The notes: generated from the sequence alone by a model not told the origin. DNA of 64,000 bases from Euptelea pleiosperma (GCA_035048495.1 CM068541.1:8439929-8503928), one strand, 5' to 3'; shown: positions 47,326 through 59,545, counted from the first letter of the stretch. Numbers and translations are program-made.

Positions 47326-47697
47326 CAGTGTTTGAAAACTCGAACACTCGACTCGACTTGACTCGAAAGTCTACCAAGTTGAGTTAACTCGAAGACTCGA
47401 ACTCAACCCGAAGTAACTCAACTCGAGTAATATATTAATATTAATATATAAATATCATATTTTTATAAGCATAATTTATAAGATTTGGTTGATTTTGCGT
47501 TGACAAGGTGTTTGAAAATTTTATTTGGTGTGTCAATTAAAAAATAACACACCAAATCTGTTGTTTTTTTTTAGAAAAACAACACACCAAACCCATTGTT
47601 TATTCGATTTGAGTTTATTTCAAGTCAAGTCGATACTCAACAGAGTCGATTCAACTCGGCCGACTTTCTAGTTGACTCGACAAGTTTTAAAACACTA
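47326..47697. mobile_element. hAT-like MITE built on ACTCGA repeats
   Basis: Ends CAGTGTTTGAAAACTCG and GTTTTAAAACACTA; perfect 8-bp TSD CCTCAAAC (47318-47325 and 47698-47705). The arms are dense in GACTCGA / TCGAGT. Confidence 0.88.
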
Positions 47698-47759
47698 CCT
47701 CAAACATTGAAGTCAACAGGGGACAGACAGCAAACTTGCAATGCACCATTGTTCTCCAT

Positions 47760-49080
47760 GTTTTTTTTTTGAGTCCAAAAAGAGTCATTCAAAAGCGATT
47801 GGGAAGATCTCGAAAAATACAAGAAAGAGAAGCAATAAAAAGAAACAGAAGCACCTAAAGAATATTACACCATCAAACTCATCTCTCCCTTCAATACCTC
47901 CTCAAAGTACTTGAACACCAAATCGCCAAAAAAAGTACCTCTCAATTACGTGGATAAGCTACAACAACTGAAAAGGAATGCCTTGATACTAATAAGTCTT
48001 TCCTGAAGAGATCTTTCCTCTCCTACAAAAGTTCTCATATTCCTTTCCATCCATACGCCACACATGATAGCAAACGGCACCATTCTCCACACTATCTTCC
48101 CCATAGGAGAAGTATCGATCTATTCAAAGCCATCCGAGTACTCCAATAGATTCCGACATGACCCAAGAGAAACCGGCTTGTGCCAAAAAAGTATGATCAA
48201 ATTTGACAATTTGACAATCTGACAAAATCACAATGCAACAAAAGATAATATGTATTTTCCCCATTAGCCTACAAATAACACAATAATTCGGCATTATTTA
48301 CTTTCTAACAATATCTCAACAGTGAGTAGTTTTTTCAAGGATGCGATCCAAGCAAAAAAAAAAAAAGTAAATTTCCAAAAGTATTTTTGTTTTCTAGATA
48401 GTGGGACATGGAAAATAGCTATTTAATGAGGATTGGGATAATGTCTAGTACAGAGCTTACTGTACTCCCCGATTTAGAGTGAACCCAAGATAAAAAAATC
48501 CTCATCAATGTTGCAGATAGAGTAATGTTTCAGGCATTTCATCAGAATTCCAAAATGACCACTTCCCTATTCAAATAGGTGTCTCCTAAGACCTAAATCC
48601 CTGTGAGATTCCTCAGAAGAATTGTCCCAAAAAAGAGCCACTAGGTTTATCATTGTGGAAAAGAATACAATCGGGGGAAAGCAATTCCTTTAAACCAAAT
48701 ATCCTCCCAAAACCTAATCCTAGTCCCATCACCTAGTACCAATCTAGTGAATGCCATCAAACACCACTCTTTCACCTTGAGTACACCCTTCCACACCCCA
48801 CCTCCGAAAGAAGCCCTTGAACTCTTAGAGACCCATCCTCCTGACTCCTTCCCGCACTTGCCTCCAATCACCCTACGCTAAAGACTTTTTCTCTCCTTCC
48901 CAAATCTCAAAATCCATTTTCATAAGAGTGCGACATTCATAAGGCCTATATTTCTAAAACCTACCCTGCCATTCTTCTTAGGCAAATAAGCCTGTGCCCA
49001 TTTCACCAAATAAAATCTCGATAATCCCTCATAAACCTTTCAATCCTCAATACAATTAATGACCTATTTTGAACCTAAAA
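47760..49080 (-). pseudogene. LINE 3' region, minus strand
   Basis: The frame at 48871-48650 reads GGWVSKSSRASFGGGVWKGV, then LVLGDGTRIRFWEDIWF, the conserved stretch before the zinc-finger region of plant LINE RT proteins. Further downstream, 47790-48300 matches the LINE piece at 59030-59545. Stops and frameshifts; dead. Confidence 0.82.
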
Positions 49081-50109
49081 TCCCTCCACTACTGTAAGTT
49101 TAAAACTGTTAATGAATTTTTTAGGGAAAATAAAGAGTTCTCTCATTCTTTAGACTTGTGTAAAATTTTTAGTTGCTTGGGAACGAGTCTATTTTTATGT
49201 TTATATATATAGTTGGGGATTGGACCTTAAGGGTCGGGTAGAGCCCTTGGCCATCCAAATTTTTTAACTGGGACAAGCTTAATCAGAGGTTGTGGACAAA
49301 CCTATCGTTTTACTTAAAATAATATTTTTATTTAATTTTATTATTTACGTTTTAATCCTTGTGCATCTACACACAATAAGTATAGATCAAAACCTAATCT
49401 AATACATTTTAATCTTTGGAGATTTTGATTGTTTTGCCATGTTTTCATTGTTTTAACCTTAATAAGGATTAATAAGGTACGTAATAACGTCTATTCTTAG
49501 AACTCTATATATAGAGGTGCTCCCAGTTAGTAGTGGACAGAAAATGAGAAGAGAATATCCGAGCTATCATCTTGATCTTTTTGTTACATAGCTATTGAAT
49601 CCTTGGGACAGACGTTCAAAAGAGATATCAGTGCAAGGATGAATTCTATCTTAGGACAATGCATTGAACTTGTACCTCAGCTCTCTTTACAAAATCGATA
49701 AGATCTCTTGTTTCTTCTTTTTACAAATTCTCGGCTATTACGGCGATTCCGCTTGGATATATAGTTCAACTTGTGGAGCTACTGTGTTGATATTGTCTTC
49801 CATTTGTAATTTCATCGCGTTTTCTTTCCTCTGTTATATTCTCTCCACTGAAACAAGAACATGTGTACCACACATTAATTACATCTAACAATCTAAGATA
49901 TAATTCATGTGCATACTTAGCAATTCCACGTCCCGCAAAAAATACAGTATGAAAATGTTCGAGTATAATTCAGATTTGTCATTCAAAACTTCGTCTAAGA
50001 ATTCGGCAAAACATAAAATAAAATAAAAAAAATAATAAACTTTGATTTATCTTCCATGTGGGTACGTACAACAAAATTGTGTGTGAAAATATGTGTCCGG
50101 TGAGCCTGA
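49081..50109. other. Gene-free stretch
   Basis: AT-rich, with no recognisable coding sequence. TATATATAGTTGGGG near 49203 and CTCTATATATAGAGG near 49502 are TATA-like but have no gene behind them that I can support. Confidence 0.4.
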
Positions 50110-50219
50110 CCCAATATCATAGAACGTCTGACCTGGAAAAAAAACAAATTCTAAAAGGAGGCTAACAGGTAAAGAAAAATAGTACTTCTTTCCGTTCCAT
50201 CTCCAAAACATCCCCCCAA

Positions 50220-50619
50220 GGAAAAGGATGAAACAAGGTATGCCTGAAACTGTTTGAAATGAGGAAGCACGATTTTTGTTACTCACAGTGTCATCTGGGC
50301 CCACTGACCGCATGGATATTTATCTCACCCCTTGGTGGATATACACACCAAAAATCACCCTGTTTGGTAATTTATAACCATTAGATTTTAGCACTTTTTA
50401 GCACTTTAAAGGCGTTTTAATAGCCGTTGATTGCAACCATTTGTTTTAGTACTAAAACCAACTGGTAAAAATCATCAAACAAGCTAATTTTTGCCTACTA
50501 AGGTGTGAGCTAAACATCCATACGGTCGGTGGGCCCAGATGGCTGTGGTGACTACCAAAAATGGCGCTACCGCATTTGAAAAGATCTCTGGTGTACCTTG
50601 TTACATGACATCACGACCC
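50220..50619. mobile_element. Mutator-like MITE family D, copy 3
   Basis: Starts GGAAAAGGATGAAACAAGG and ends ...CATCACGACCC; flanks TCCCCCCAA and TTCTCCCAA (7 of 9). The paralogous 37440-37450 (ATTCTCCCAAATGG) is uninterrupted. Confidence 0.88.
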
Positions 50620-50709
50620 TTCTCCCAAATGGAAACATCAACAACAATTTATTGCCCTCTTAGAGATGAAAGAGAAGAGAAACGAAACAGATGAAAGAGA
50701 CGCTAAAGA

Positions 50710-51114
50710 GGAAAAAATTTAGATGCAGAGGGCTTTGGATACAGTCGAAGCAGAGGGCTCTAGTGGCCCTACATAGCTCATTTCTTTCGGCCCACTAACC
50801 ACATGGATGTTTAGTCGACCCCATGATGGATATACATACCAAAAACCAATCTGATTGGTTTTTACTCGCCATGGATTTTAGCATTTTTGTAGGATTGTTA
50901 TTACCCGTCTGATTCAAGCATGTTTTTTGTATATTTTTTGGGTACTTAATCAACGGCTACAAATTATCAATCAAGCCTATTTTTGGTATGTATATCAACC
51001 AATGGGTGGACTAAACATCCATGTGGTTAGTGGGCCTAAAGAAATGAGCTATGTAGGCCACTAGACCACTCTGCATCTACTGCATCCAAAGTCCTCTGCA
51101 TCTAAAAATTTTCC
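50710..51114. mobile_element. Mutator-like MITE family E
   Basis: 405 bp with ends GGAAAAAATTTAGATGCAGAG and CTCTGCATCTAAAAATTTTCC read as inverted repeats; perfect 9-bp TSD CGCTAAAGA (50701-50709 and 51115-51123). The paralogous site near 37535 (TGCTGAAGAGG) is empty. Its core resembles family D. Confidence 0.93.
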
Positions 51115-51276
51115 CGCTAAAGAGGCGTAAGGGCGATCAGAAATTTTGCAGGGGGATTGGAGGTTTTCTCTACCAGTCCACCCCCATTTTTGGTTTTATT
51201 GATGAGCAGAACGTACGAAGCAGCTATTTGTTTGTTAAGGCACCACGAGTCAACGTCAATTCGTCGAGGTTTTCAT

Positions 51277-51570
51277 TCACTCTTGAAGATCTTGGAGCTT
51301 CTGGATGAAGCTATCAATGTAGGAAGAGTCGAAACCTTCACTTGACAAAATGTCCTTCCACTTGGCGTGGTTTTCCCTCATTTCTTTCCTGACTTGGCTT
51401 TCTTCATCCATCACCAATTTCACCGCCTTGCAAATGCTCTGCCTCGTGAACCACCCGTCCTCTTCCCTCCTCTCTACCTCCACTGCCACCTTCAGATTAT
51501 CCACCATTATCCTTGTGTTTAGAAACTGATCTGACTTTTCGGGTGCCAGGACTATCTTGCATGCGTCCAT
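51277..51570 (-). pseudogene. Glycosyltransferase C-terminal fragment
   Basis: 97 residues corresponding to the end of the PSPG box (CKIVLAPEKSDQ) through the C terminus (FIQKLQDLQE), with no stops. They closely match the full copy at 37728. Homology ends sharply at about 51570 and the upstream four fifths of the gene are missing. The 3' flank is shared with the full copy. Confidence 0.9.
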
Positions 51571-51599
51571 AGTCTTTTAAAACGTGGGAGAGTGGAAAT

Positions 51600-51870
51600 T
51601 AGAATTTCGGATCTGAGAAAGACTCAATCCGCTTGAAGTTCAATAGATTGTACTCTGAGTCCAATCAATTGAACTATGTTCAATCGATTGGCCTTGTACG
51701 GATGTGTTTTTCCTTCGTAAATCCAATCGATTGTTCATAGTCCAATAGATCGAACTTAAATAAGTTTCTGTCCCATAAGCTCTAATCGATTTAACAATGG
51801 TCTCCAATCGATTGGCCCAAATAATAGTCTAATCGATTGGACTTTCTTAGAAGTCAATAATATAGACTTA
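51600..51870. repeat. Cluster of AATCGATT palindromes
   Basis: In about 200 bp the words CCAATCAATTGA, TCAATCGATTGG, CCAATCGATTG, CTAATCGATT, CCAATCGATTGG and CTAATCGATTGG recur. The core AATCGATT is palindromic. Spacing is irregular. Confidence 0.75.
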
Positions 51871-52189
51871 GACTCGGGTCTGACTAATGATTAGGTTTGA
51901 CCATTATATTTTATTCATTTAAACATATTCCTATGGCCACTAAGTTATTTACATTTCTAAGCCAACGTACACGATCTATAACCGACAAATGGGCAGTTAC
52001 TCAGATGACTAATGTCGTCAACTGTCTGATCCTTGTTGTCTCTTCACGTAGTTGACAAAGTATGAGTACCACGACATCTTCACACTACACTGGTGCTCGT
52101 AGGAAAGGTTACATGAATATTTTATGTCATACAGAATCTTTGCCAAACTAGAATATGAAAATATTTCTTACAAAGACAACCATAGATGA

Positions 52190-52420
52190 TGAAATCTGGG
52201 AGTCGCCCTTCATCGAAATGGTACTTGGACTCTTACTTCATGTGTTTCAAGCATGAATGTTGTGGGGTCTCGCTGGGCATTCAAGACTAAAATTCACTCC
52301 AACGGGTCTGTTGAACTATACAAGGCATGACTTGTTTTGAAAGGATATAATCAAGAACACGATGTTGATTTTGAAGAGAGACCTTCAGTCTAGCTGTCAA
52401 AACCTATCTTCTTTGGTTGT
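52190..52420 (+). pseudogene. Ty1/Copia reverse transcriptase scrap
   Basis: Pieces NGTWTLV, NVVGSRWAFKTKIHSNGSVE and VLKGYNQEHDVDFEE match the start of the Copia RT domain. Stops separate them. The following frame at 52362-52607 has no recognisable motif. Confidence 0.75.
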
Positions 52421-53465
52421 TTCAATTGCAACCATTCATCTTGGTCCACCATCTAGCACTTGTGCCATGCAGTCTACAAACGTGGCTCACGTTATCACAT
52501 GCCAACTGGTCCACGAACTTGGCCCATGTCTTGGTCTACCACAATGGCCCACACTTTTGCTTAGATTTGGGCTCGGCTCTCTTGGAGCTTTGAACTTGAT
52601 CATCTAATAAGACAAAACAAATTACAAGATAATTAATAAAATCTTTTAAATATTATTAAAAATAAATATTATAAACATGAATGACCAAAAATGCCCTTAT
52701 GCTTATAGAACCATCCTCGACGGGTGATTAACACGGAAAATAAGATAATTCTCTAAGAGAAAATGAAAAAATATATAACATGATGACTTATCAAAACATT
52801 ATGAAAATAATGTAATAACATCACACTAAACAACCATTGGTATATTAGAAAATTATAAAACAAGCATGGAAAAGCACCTACAGGCATGAAGTGGTCATAA
52901 CTACATGACCTATAGGTCTCATTTTCTTTTCTAATTTTTAAAATTAAAATAGCATTTTAATGAAGAAATAAGTTTTTTAATAATGAAAATAGATTATGCA
53001 TATAATAATAAATTTGTGTTAATAAAAAATTAATTATTAACAGTTTATGTAATGAGCTTTGCATTACTTACCTTATTTTGTTGCTAGTTATAAACTTTTA
53101 TACATTACATTTAAATGATTTTCTTAAAATATTTTGTGGAAATAGAAATATTAGTAGCGTTTCATTTATTTTGTGACCATGGAAATGGAAATATTTCACT
53201 GTTTCAGTAAATTTTGTGAAAATGTAGAAATTTACTCCCATGGTTTTCACTTCTTTTGTGTAATGCTTATCATTCTTTCTCACCTTGTGGTGTGAGGCTC
53301 TTTGACAAATCACAGAATAGTCGAGGAATATACTAGGCTTTTTCGCATGTGAAGAGATATGAGATACCTGTGTTTGTTGACTGTTGCGTTCTCAAACTGC
53401 ATGTCTTCCCTGTTCCTTTTCTAGTGTAGACGCACGTTTCTTTCTTTATATATACGGAGTTGCAG
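52421..53465. other. AT-rich gene-free stretch
   Basis: No coding, RNA or bounded repeat feature recognised. Confidence 0.5.
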
Positions 53466-53469
53466 GACA

Positions 53470-53640
53470 ATTGAAAAGGTCCGGGATACTCACACCTGCA
53501 TTTTCGCTCAGCAGAAGACCTACTTACTCACTAAACCCACCTAAAAATCCTCCCTATCTGACTACATCCAAGTCACTCTTAACACCCACCCACCAAAACT
53601 TAAACACAAACCCCCCCCCCCCCCCCCCCCCCCCCACCCC
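53470..53640. repeat. Family P left half and a 25-base C run
   Basis: CCGGGATACTCACACCTGCA resembles the family P end at 27927. A run of 25 C residues occupies 53611-53635. The open frame across it (proline-rich) is an artefact of the run. Confidence 0.6.
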
Positions 53641-54029
53641 GGCTAATGGTAGCCTGATTAGTTTCTGGGTTGACAGATCCATCTTAGTTTTACCCAAGAG
53701 TGAGGTGGTGGTTGCCAAAGGATATAATTCAATATTTTCCTTGGCTAGCTAGCTTCTCATTTGTTTTATCAACTCCCTTGTTTTCCAATGGCTGAAGAGG
53801 CTTTATGAGCTAAATGTTGGAGTTATGGTTTTGTTTGTAGCTTGCAGGTACCAAAAAATAGTTCAGACGGACTAAGCATGAAAACCGACGGACCAAGTCT
53901 GTCATTTTTTATGAAGAAGACAGACTTGGATTCGTCGTTTAAGAAAATGATGGACTATGTCTGCCATTTTATGCCAACAAAACACAACAGCCAAACAACA
54001 GACTAAGTCCAACGTTTTCTGAGCTAAGT

Positions 54030-54195
54030 GAACTGACCCTATGGATTTTTGTCCAATCACTGGGGGGACCTACAAATTGACCAAAAATAAACCTGATCAG
54101 TGATTTCTAAGCTTTGGATTGAAGTTATTTTCATGGGTTGATTTTAACCGTAGGATTTTGAGCATTATTTGGGTACAAAGATCCAAAGGTAATGA
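54030..54195. mobile_element. Family B left half
   Basis: Contains GATTTTTGTCCAATCACTGG, then AAAAATAAACCTGATCAG, and stops after AAAGATCCAAAGG where the right half should begin. Confidence 0.6.
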
Positions 54196-54206
54196 ATTAA
54201 AAACAT

Positions 54207-54425
54207 GTTTTTCAAGGAACATTCAATGGTGGATACAATATTTGCCGTTACAACGGATCACATGATTCACATTTGATTCCAAAAAAGATTCAAATTATTA
54301 TTATTTTGTTGTTTTTAATTTTTTTCGAAATAATCTTGATATTGGTAAAATAATAGATAACGTTAACCTCGGATTTCTGTTTTAACGGTATTTGACCGTT
54401 ACCGTTATAACTTTTTTTTTATAAC
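54207..54425. repeat. Repeat T, copy 1
   Basis: GCATTCAATGGTGGATACAA-type sequence through TAACCTCGGATTTCTG is repeated at 61187-61395, with GTTACCGTTATAAC near the right end. It may be a diverged relative of family M. No TSD is found. Confidence 0.65.
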
Positions 54426-54639
54426 TATGTCACCGCTACTGTTTCAGTCAAGATAAACAACTCATAAAAACTTGAGAACTTCGATGGACAAAACTTTAAG
54501 AGGTGGAAACAAAAGATTGTTTCACTTAACCACCTTAAATGTTGCCTACGTATTTATTGATAAATGATTGGTTAACCGCATACATACACGCACTAATCAC
54601 TCATAGTACTTTAGATTTTGTTAATGATCATGTGCGCAC

Positions 54640-55290
54640 TAGGGCTGCAACTTGGGTGGGCTCAACCCAAGCCCGACGGGTTGAACCAGACGTTAGGGTT
54701 GGGTTGGGTTAGTCCTTTCAGAACTTGGGTTGGGCTCGGGCCAGAGTTTTTGTTACCCGATCAAGGTTACGGTTGAGGCTCGGCCCAATCCGACATACAA
54801 ACTACAGATATGTATTAGTATATACCAACCACATTACATTTTGGCAAATGCAGCAAACCATGGATGTTTGTCCTTATTAGCAAACTACAACCCTTGAGCG
54901 AGATTACACAATGTCCTTGAAATTACATTTTGGCATTTTATGTGATCAGTTGATATTGAAATATCGTGTTTTCTTTGCCGATTGTTTTTTGTTATTTCTT
55001 TAGTTACACTTATGCATTTGAGTTAAAAGCACTTTTCCTTTATTATGAAAATGTCATGGTTTCTTGCATGAGGTGTTAGAAATGAAGCTATTATTTAATG
55101 GTAAGCATAATGGTTATTGTATTAGCAATCTTTCCAACTAATAAAAACAAGATTAAGAAATTGACTAACCCAACCAACCCGATAGAGTTGGGTTAGGGTT
55201 CGAAAATCTAGGCCCGACCTTGGGTTGGGTTGGTTAGGATTCACAGCATTAGGTTGGGTTGACCCCCAACCCACCCGAGTTGCAGCCCTA
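54640..55290. mobile_element. hAT-like foldback element
   Basis: 651 bp with ends TAGGGCTGCAACTTGGGTGG and CCACCCGAGTTGCAGCCCTA; 8-bp TSD GTGCGCAC / GTGCGCAA (7 of 8). The arms are rich in GGGTTGGGTT. Confidence 0.88.
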
Positions 55291-55351
55291 GTGCGCAAGC
55301 ACATACTTGCCGCTCACTAGTGAGTGTAAATACATTTGATTATTAATTTGT

Positions 55352-55488
55352 ATGGGGGTGTAAATGGTCTATATTGGACCTGGGCCTGGTTTTTGGTTAA
55401 TTTTGAATTGGCATGTGTCCAAAGCCCGCTTTTATACAATTCAAATTGAGTTCATAAACTTCTCATGGCCCAACATGTTTACACCTCT
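55352..55488. repeat. Short foldback repeat
   Basis: GGGGGTGTAAATGG at the left and CATGTTTACACCTC at the right form inverted ends. No TSD is secure. Confidence 0.45.
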
Positions 55489-55794
55489 AAATTCATCCAC
55501 GCATGAGCAGACCATATACTTGATTCCCCCAGGCTGCATCCATAGGCAACCCAACAAGAGATAAATTAACTAATAAAATAACGAAGATTGCTAGGAAATT
55601 AAGACCTTATCACCTTAAACTCAGCGAAACACATCAAATCTTTCTTTCCCATCTCCATTCAAACCACCTTTAATCCGTTGTCACAAATAAGGAAAAACAC
55701 TGTGATGGCACTTTAAACACTTTGGATGTCTAAGGTTTAGGAAGATGAAAAAGAACGAGAGACCTTGTAGGAAAAAACTCCATCTAGCTATTAC

Positions 55795-57330
55795 ACCACT
55801 ATTGGACCATACCCGCAACTCAGTTATCTTATCTGGTTGATTGAGATCAAATCCATCCATCTATGTTGGATGGCCGGATCTGAGCCACTCACTCCAACTC
55901 ATTCATTTGCCTTAGAGTACTATGATTTTCATGGAAATCTGAAACTTCACTGTACAAGTTAGGATTTGGTGTATATCCACCAAATATGTGCCAAATATAT
56001 ATGGGGTCAAGGGGCCCAAAAGCATGGTAGATGGCGGTATTAGGACGACACTGTAGCATGTATTCAAACCATATCGATGCTCTTTGAAATTTGTGCGTGT
56101 TGTTTGGGGGTTTGTGTAGTGATCATTGGGATTTGTGTGGTAATCTCGATGACCATTGGTGGTCTGGACTTTGGGATCCTAAGCTAGGATGATACTAAGT
56201 TGTTATATTCTCATTGGGATTTTTTGCTTTACCCCCTTACTTTTATTGACGCAATTTGCATCTCACCCTTTGACCATGGTCAACGTCGTTGACCATAGAC
56301 GGTCTTCGGACGGACATCCCAATATTTTTTAAATGACTATAATGACCTTGGGTGAGAAGCAAATATTTTAAAAAACATTGGGTGTGACACAAATTGCATC
56401 AATAAAGTAAGGGGGACAAGCAAAAGATCTTTATTTTTAGGATTATATATTTATTTTTTATTTTTTTTGAGTATTGTGCACTCAAAACCTTTCTTCATTT
56501 ACTTTTGGCCCAATCATAAGTAGACCTACAGACCAAAATTAATCTGATTGTTACTTTTTAAGCATTGGATTAGAGTCGTTTTCCTGGGTTGATTTTATCT
56601 GTAGAATTTGAACATTATTTGGGGTACAAAGATCCAATGGTTTGAAATCACTAATCAGGCTGATATTTGGTATTTAGCTCCACCTAGCGATGGGCCCAAC
56701 ATCCGTACGGTTAGTGACCTCTAAGAGTGTGCCACGTGGCTCATATTGTGATCCCTTGTCATCATTGATGAGGGACATTAGCGTGCCTAACAACTTGTGA
56801 AGGTGAGTCCCTTTTATAGTTCAATCCTCAAAAAATAAAAAGATTTTTTGCTTGTCCCCCTTACTTTATTGAGGCAATTTGCATCGCACCCAATGTTTTA
56901 AAAATATTTGCATCTCACCCAAGGTCATTATAGTCATTTAAAAAATATTAGGATGTCCATCCGGAGACTGTTTATGGTCAATGACGTTGACCATGGTCAA
57001 AGGGTGAGACGCAAATATTTTAAAAACATAGGGTGAGATGCAAATTGAATCAATAAAGTAAGGGGGTAAGCCAAAAAAGCCCTGGTATCTATCAGCTAGA
57101 CCATTAAGATAGCCCACCAATGGCATAAACGTAGACAGCTGAAAATGTGAAATTCAAATTTTAAATTTTAGCATCGTTATTTTTCATTTTTGCCCCTGTG
57201 CGTTACAATCCGTTGTAACGGTAATGCCCCAGTCCGTTATAGTATTCGAATGCCAAAATCACCCAACTTTTGCAAATGCTTTTGTCGGGGAGTGTCGTGG
57301 GGATATGCCATTTATTAGTTTTATACAAAA
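55795..57330 (+). mobile_element. Repeat G, inverted copy, with a large insertion
   Basis: 55800-56215 and 57085-57125 are the reverse complement of 42690-43150. 57240-57320 matches the 3' end of the array units in plus orientation, ending ATTTATTAGT. The 5' terminus is unclear. A foldback element (56222-57076) splits it. Confidence 0.6.
56222..57076. mobile_element. Large foldback element (family H pair) with a family B core
   Basis: Left arm 56222-56425 and right arm 56846-57076 are inverted copies, and each arm is itself palindromic (TTTTGCTT..CCCCCTTAC at one end, GTAAG/GGGGG..AAGC at the other). Between them 56510-56765 is a family B copy with GCCACGTGGC. The reference junction without the insertion is near 42733-42745. 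Confidence 0.7.
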
Positions 57331-57490
57331 CTTGATTTACCCAAAAACAATTCTAAAAAAGAAAACACTAAATATATAAAAGTGATGATTTTATATCACA
57401 AACTCAACAGTGAGTATCATAACAGGAATCTTGAAGAAGATTAATAGAAGAAAGGCAAAGCTTGGAAAACATAGAAAATGACCTCCTTCC

Positions 57491-57867
57491 CATGGTTTTA
57501 AAAATGGCCGTTTAAACGGTGACGCCCCAAGCCCGTTTCTGTAAAAACCGTTTAAACATGTTTTGAAGCTTTGAATTTATTAGCCATTCTTTTGGTTTTA
57601 ACGGCCGTTAAAATCGTTTAAACAGCCGTTAAATTCTGAAAAAATTTGTGAAAAAAACAGCCGTTAAATCCGTTAAAAACGGTTAAAATCCATTAAATTC
57701 TGTTTTTTTTTAATCTTTTTTTGAATTTCAAATTTTGAATTTCAGCACCATTTTTTCCACTTTTCCGTTAAAATCCGTTTAATTCCATTTTTTTCATTTT
57801 TGCCCCTGACCGTTTTAACGGTAATGCCCCCAGTCCGTTAAACCATTAAAACGACCTTTAAACCTTG
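57491..57867. mobile_element. hAT-like MITE family M, copy 5
   Basis: 377 bp with ends CATGGTTTTAAAAATGG and CCTTTAAACCTTG; perfect 8-bp TSD CTCCTTCC (57483-57490 and 57868-57875). Interior of the GTTTAAAC type. Confidence 0.93.
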
Positions 57868-59029
57868 CTCCTTCCTGTTTCTGTTATCTTGTTTAACTGA
57901 TTAAATACATCAATTAAAAACTTATAACGAATATATATATTGCTACCGATCCATGCAACATAGCGGGTCACATCATGGTTAAAAGAGTAAAATAAATAAT
58001 TATATTATATTTTAATTTTTTATCCAAATAACATTGATAGTGATAAAATAACGAACGGTTGTCATAAGATTCATAACATTAATTCCATTTTTTTTTTCGG
58101 GTTGGGCGTTTTATTATTTTTTGCAAATAACTTAACGGAGAGCGGTACCGCATGACGGTTTTTTAAACGGTGGTCCCAACTCCAAACCCCGAAATACCGG
58201 AATTCACATTATTACAAAACCCACTCGTGGGAATTTTAATTCCTAAGTCAGCCATCTTGATGCCACTTTTTCCACTTTTCTTGGAAAGCACTGCACAAGA
58301 TGATGATAATAGGAAACATTTTCAACTTTTGGTGAAAAATGGTAAAAGGAAACTTGAGACGTTAGCGTGGTAGGTCACTGATACCTGTCCCACACATGCC
58401 GATCTCACGTCAAATATAACCACGTGGAACACTTTTTTGGCCCACTAGTTCTGAAAGTTTGGCCCACCCCATCATGAAACTAGGCAACAAAAATTCTAGG
58501 TGATTTCTAGCTCTTGGATTTGAGTAATTTTTTTTTATCATTTGGCTTAGTAAACAAGCTTCAAAGAGACGATTGTGTTCCAACCCTACGATGAAAAAGA
58601 TGCTCAAATCCAACACGTATAAAGTGCTTATCAGGTTGATGTAGTAAATCAAGATGGCCTTTTCCGAGATGAACGGTCCAAATTTGTTCATCATCATCGT
58701 CAATCGAAATGAGCCATCCAAATTTGTTTCATTCGCATTTTTGGCCCTACAACCTAGTGATATGTACAACCACTAATCAGGCTGATTTTTGGTTTGTAGA
58801 TCCACCTAGGGATTGGCCAAACATCCATATGGTCAGAGTCCTCTAAGAGCGTGCCACGTGGATCATATTGTGTCCTGTAACAGGAGCCGGTCAAAAAGGC
58901 AGATCCCTAGAGCTCGACCCATAACTGTAATGCCCAACTCCGTTATTCTACTGTTACCAATGTTATTTTGAAAAAATAAAAAAAAAAATATTTTGACAGT
59001 TTTTTTAACTCATATGTGATTCGTTTTTT
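57868..59029. other. Degraded repeats
   Basis: A family-C-like foldback at about 58420-58760 runs into a family B right half (58765-58885, with GCCACGTGG). The rest is unassigned. No gene is supported. Confidence 0.45.
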
Positions 59030-59545
59030 TTATTTTTTTGAAAAGTCATCAAATAGAGAAGAGCCTTGATGCTCATGAGAACTTCCTGTATGGAACTTTC
59101 CTTTCCTCTCAAAGTTCTTCCATTTTTTTTTCCAACCAAAGCCCCCAAAATGTCGCATATGGCACATCCTCTATAATAGCTTCCTTTCACTGGAAAAAGG
59201 GAAAGCTTAGGCCACCCACTAAACAGAGTTCTTGCAGACTGTGGGCTCTGGCATAACCCAAGAAAGACCCGCTTCACCTAGAAAGTATGACTACAACTAT
59301 ATAACAAAATTGTAATGCAAAAGAAGATGGTAGATTCACCATTGGACTTGCACATTACACAATAATTGGCTATTATCCGCTTTCTAACAATCAACTTGTT
59401 GATAGTAACTTGTTTGTAGAAGCAACCTAAACAAAAATCGAATTTTCAGAGGAATTATATGCTTCCAAGTATTGGAACAAAAGTGAGGATGAGAAATGAC
59501 GGGGAAATCGTAGAAAGATCTTCGAGAATGGCAATTGTAATGGAC
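59030..59545 (-). pseudogene. LINE 3' end, minus strand
   Basis: The minus-strand translation contains AICDILGALVGKKNGRTLRG and SSIQEVLMSIKALLY, the C-terminal region of plant LINE RT proteins. The nucleotide sequence matches 47790-48300. Confidence 0.78.

Noticed and set aside
40861..51570. One glycosyltransferase gene split by a 10-kb insertion
   Set aside because: On the minus strand the N-terminal piece should lie at higher coordinates than the C-terminal piece; here the order is reversed, so they are separate duplicates.
53384..53752. 122-codon proline-rich protein
   Set aside because: The proline run comes from the 25-base C tract; no other coding feature.
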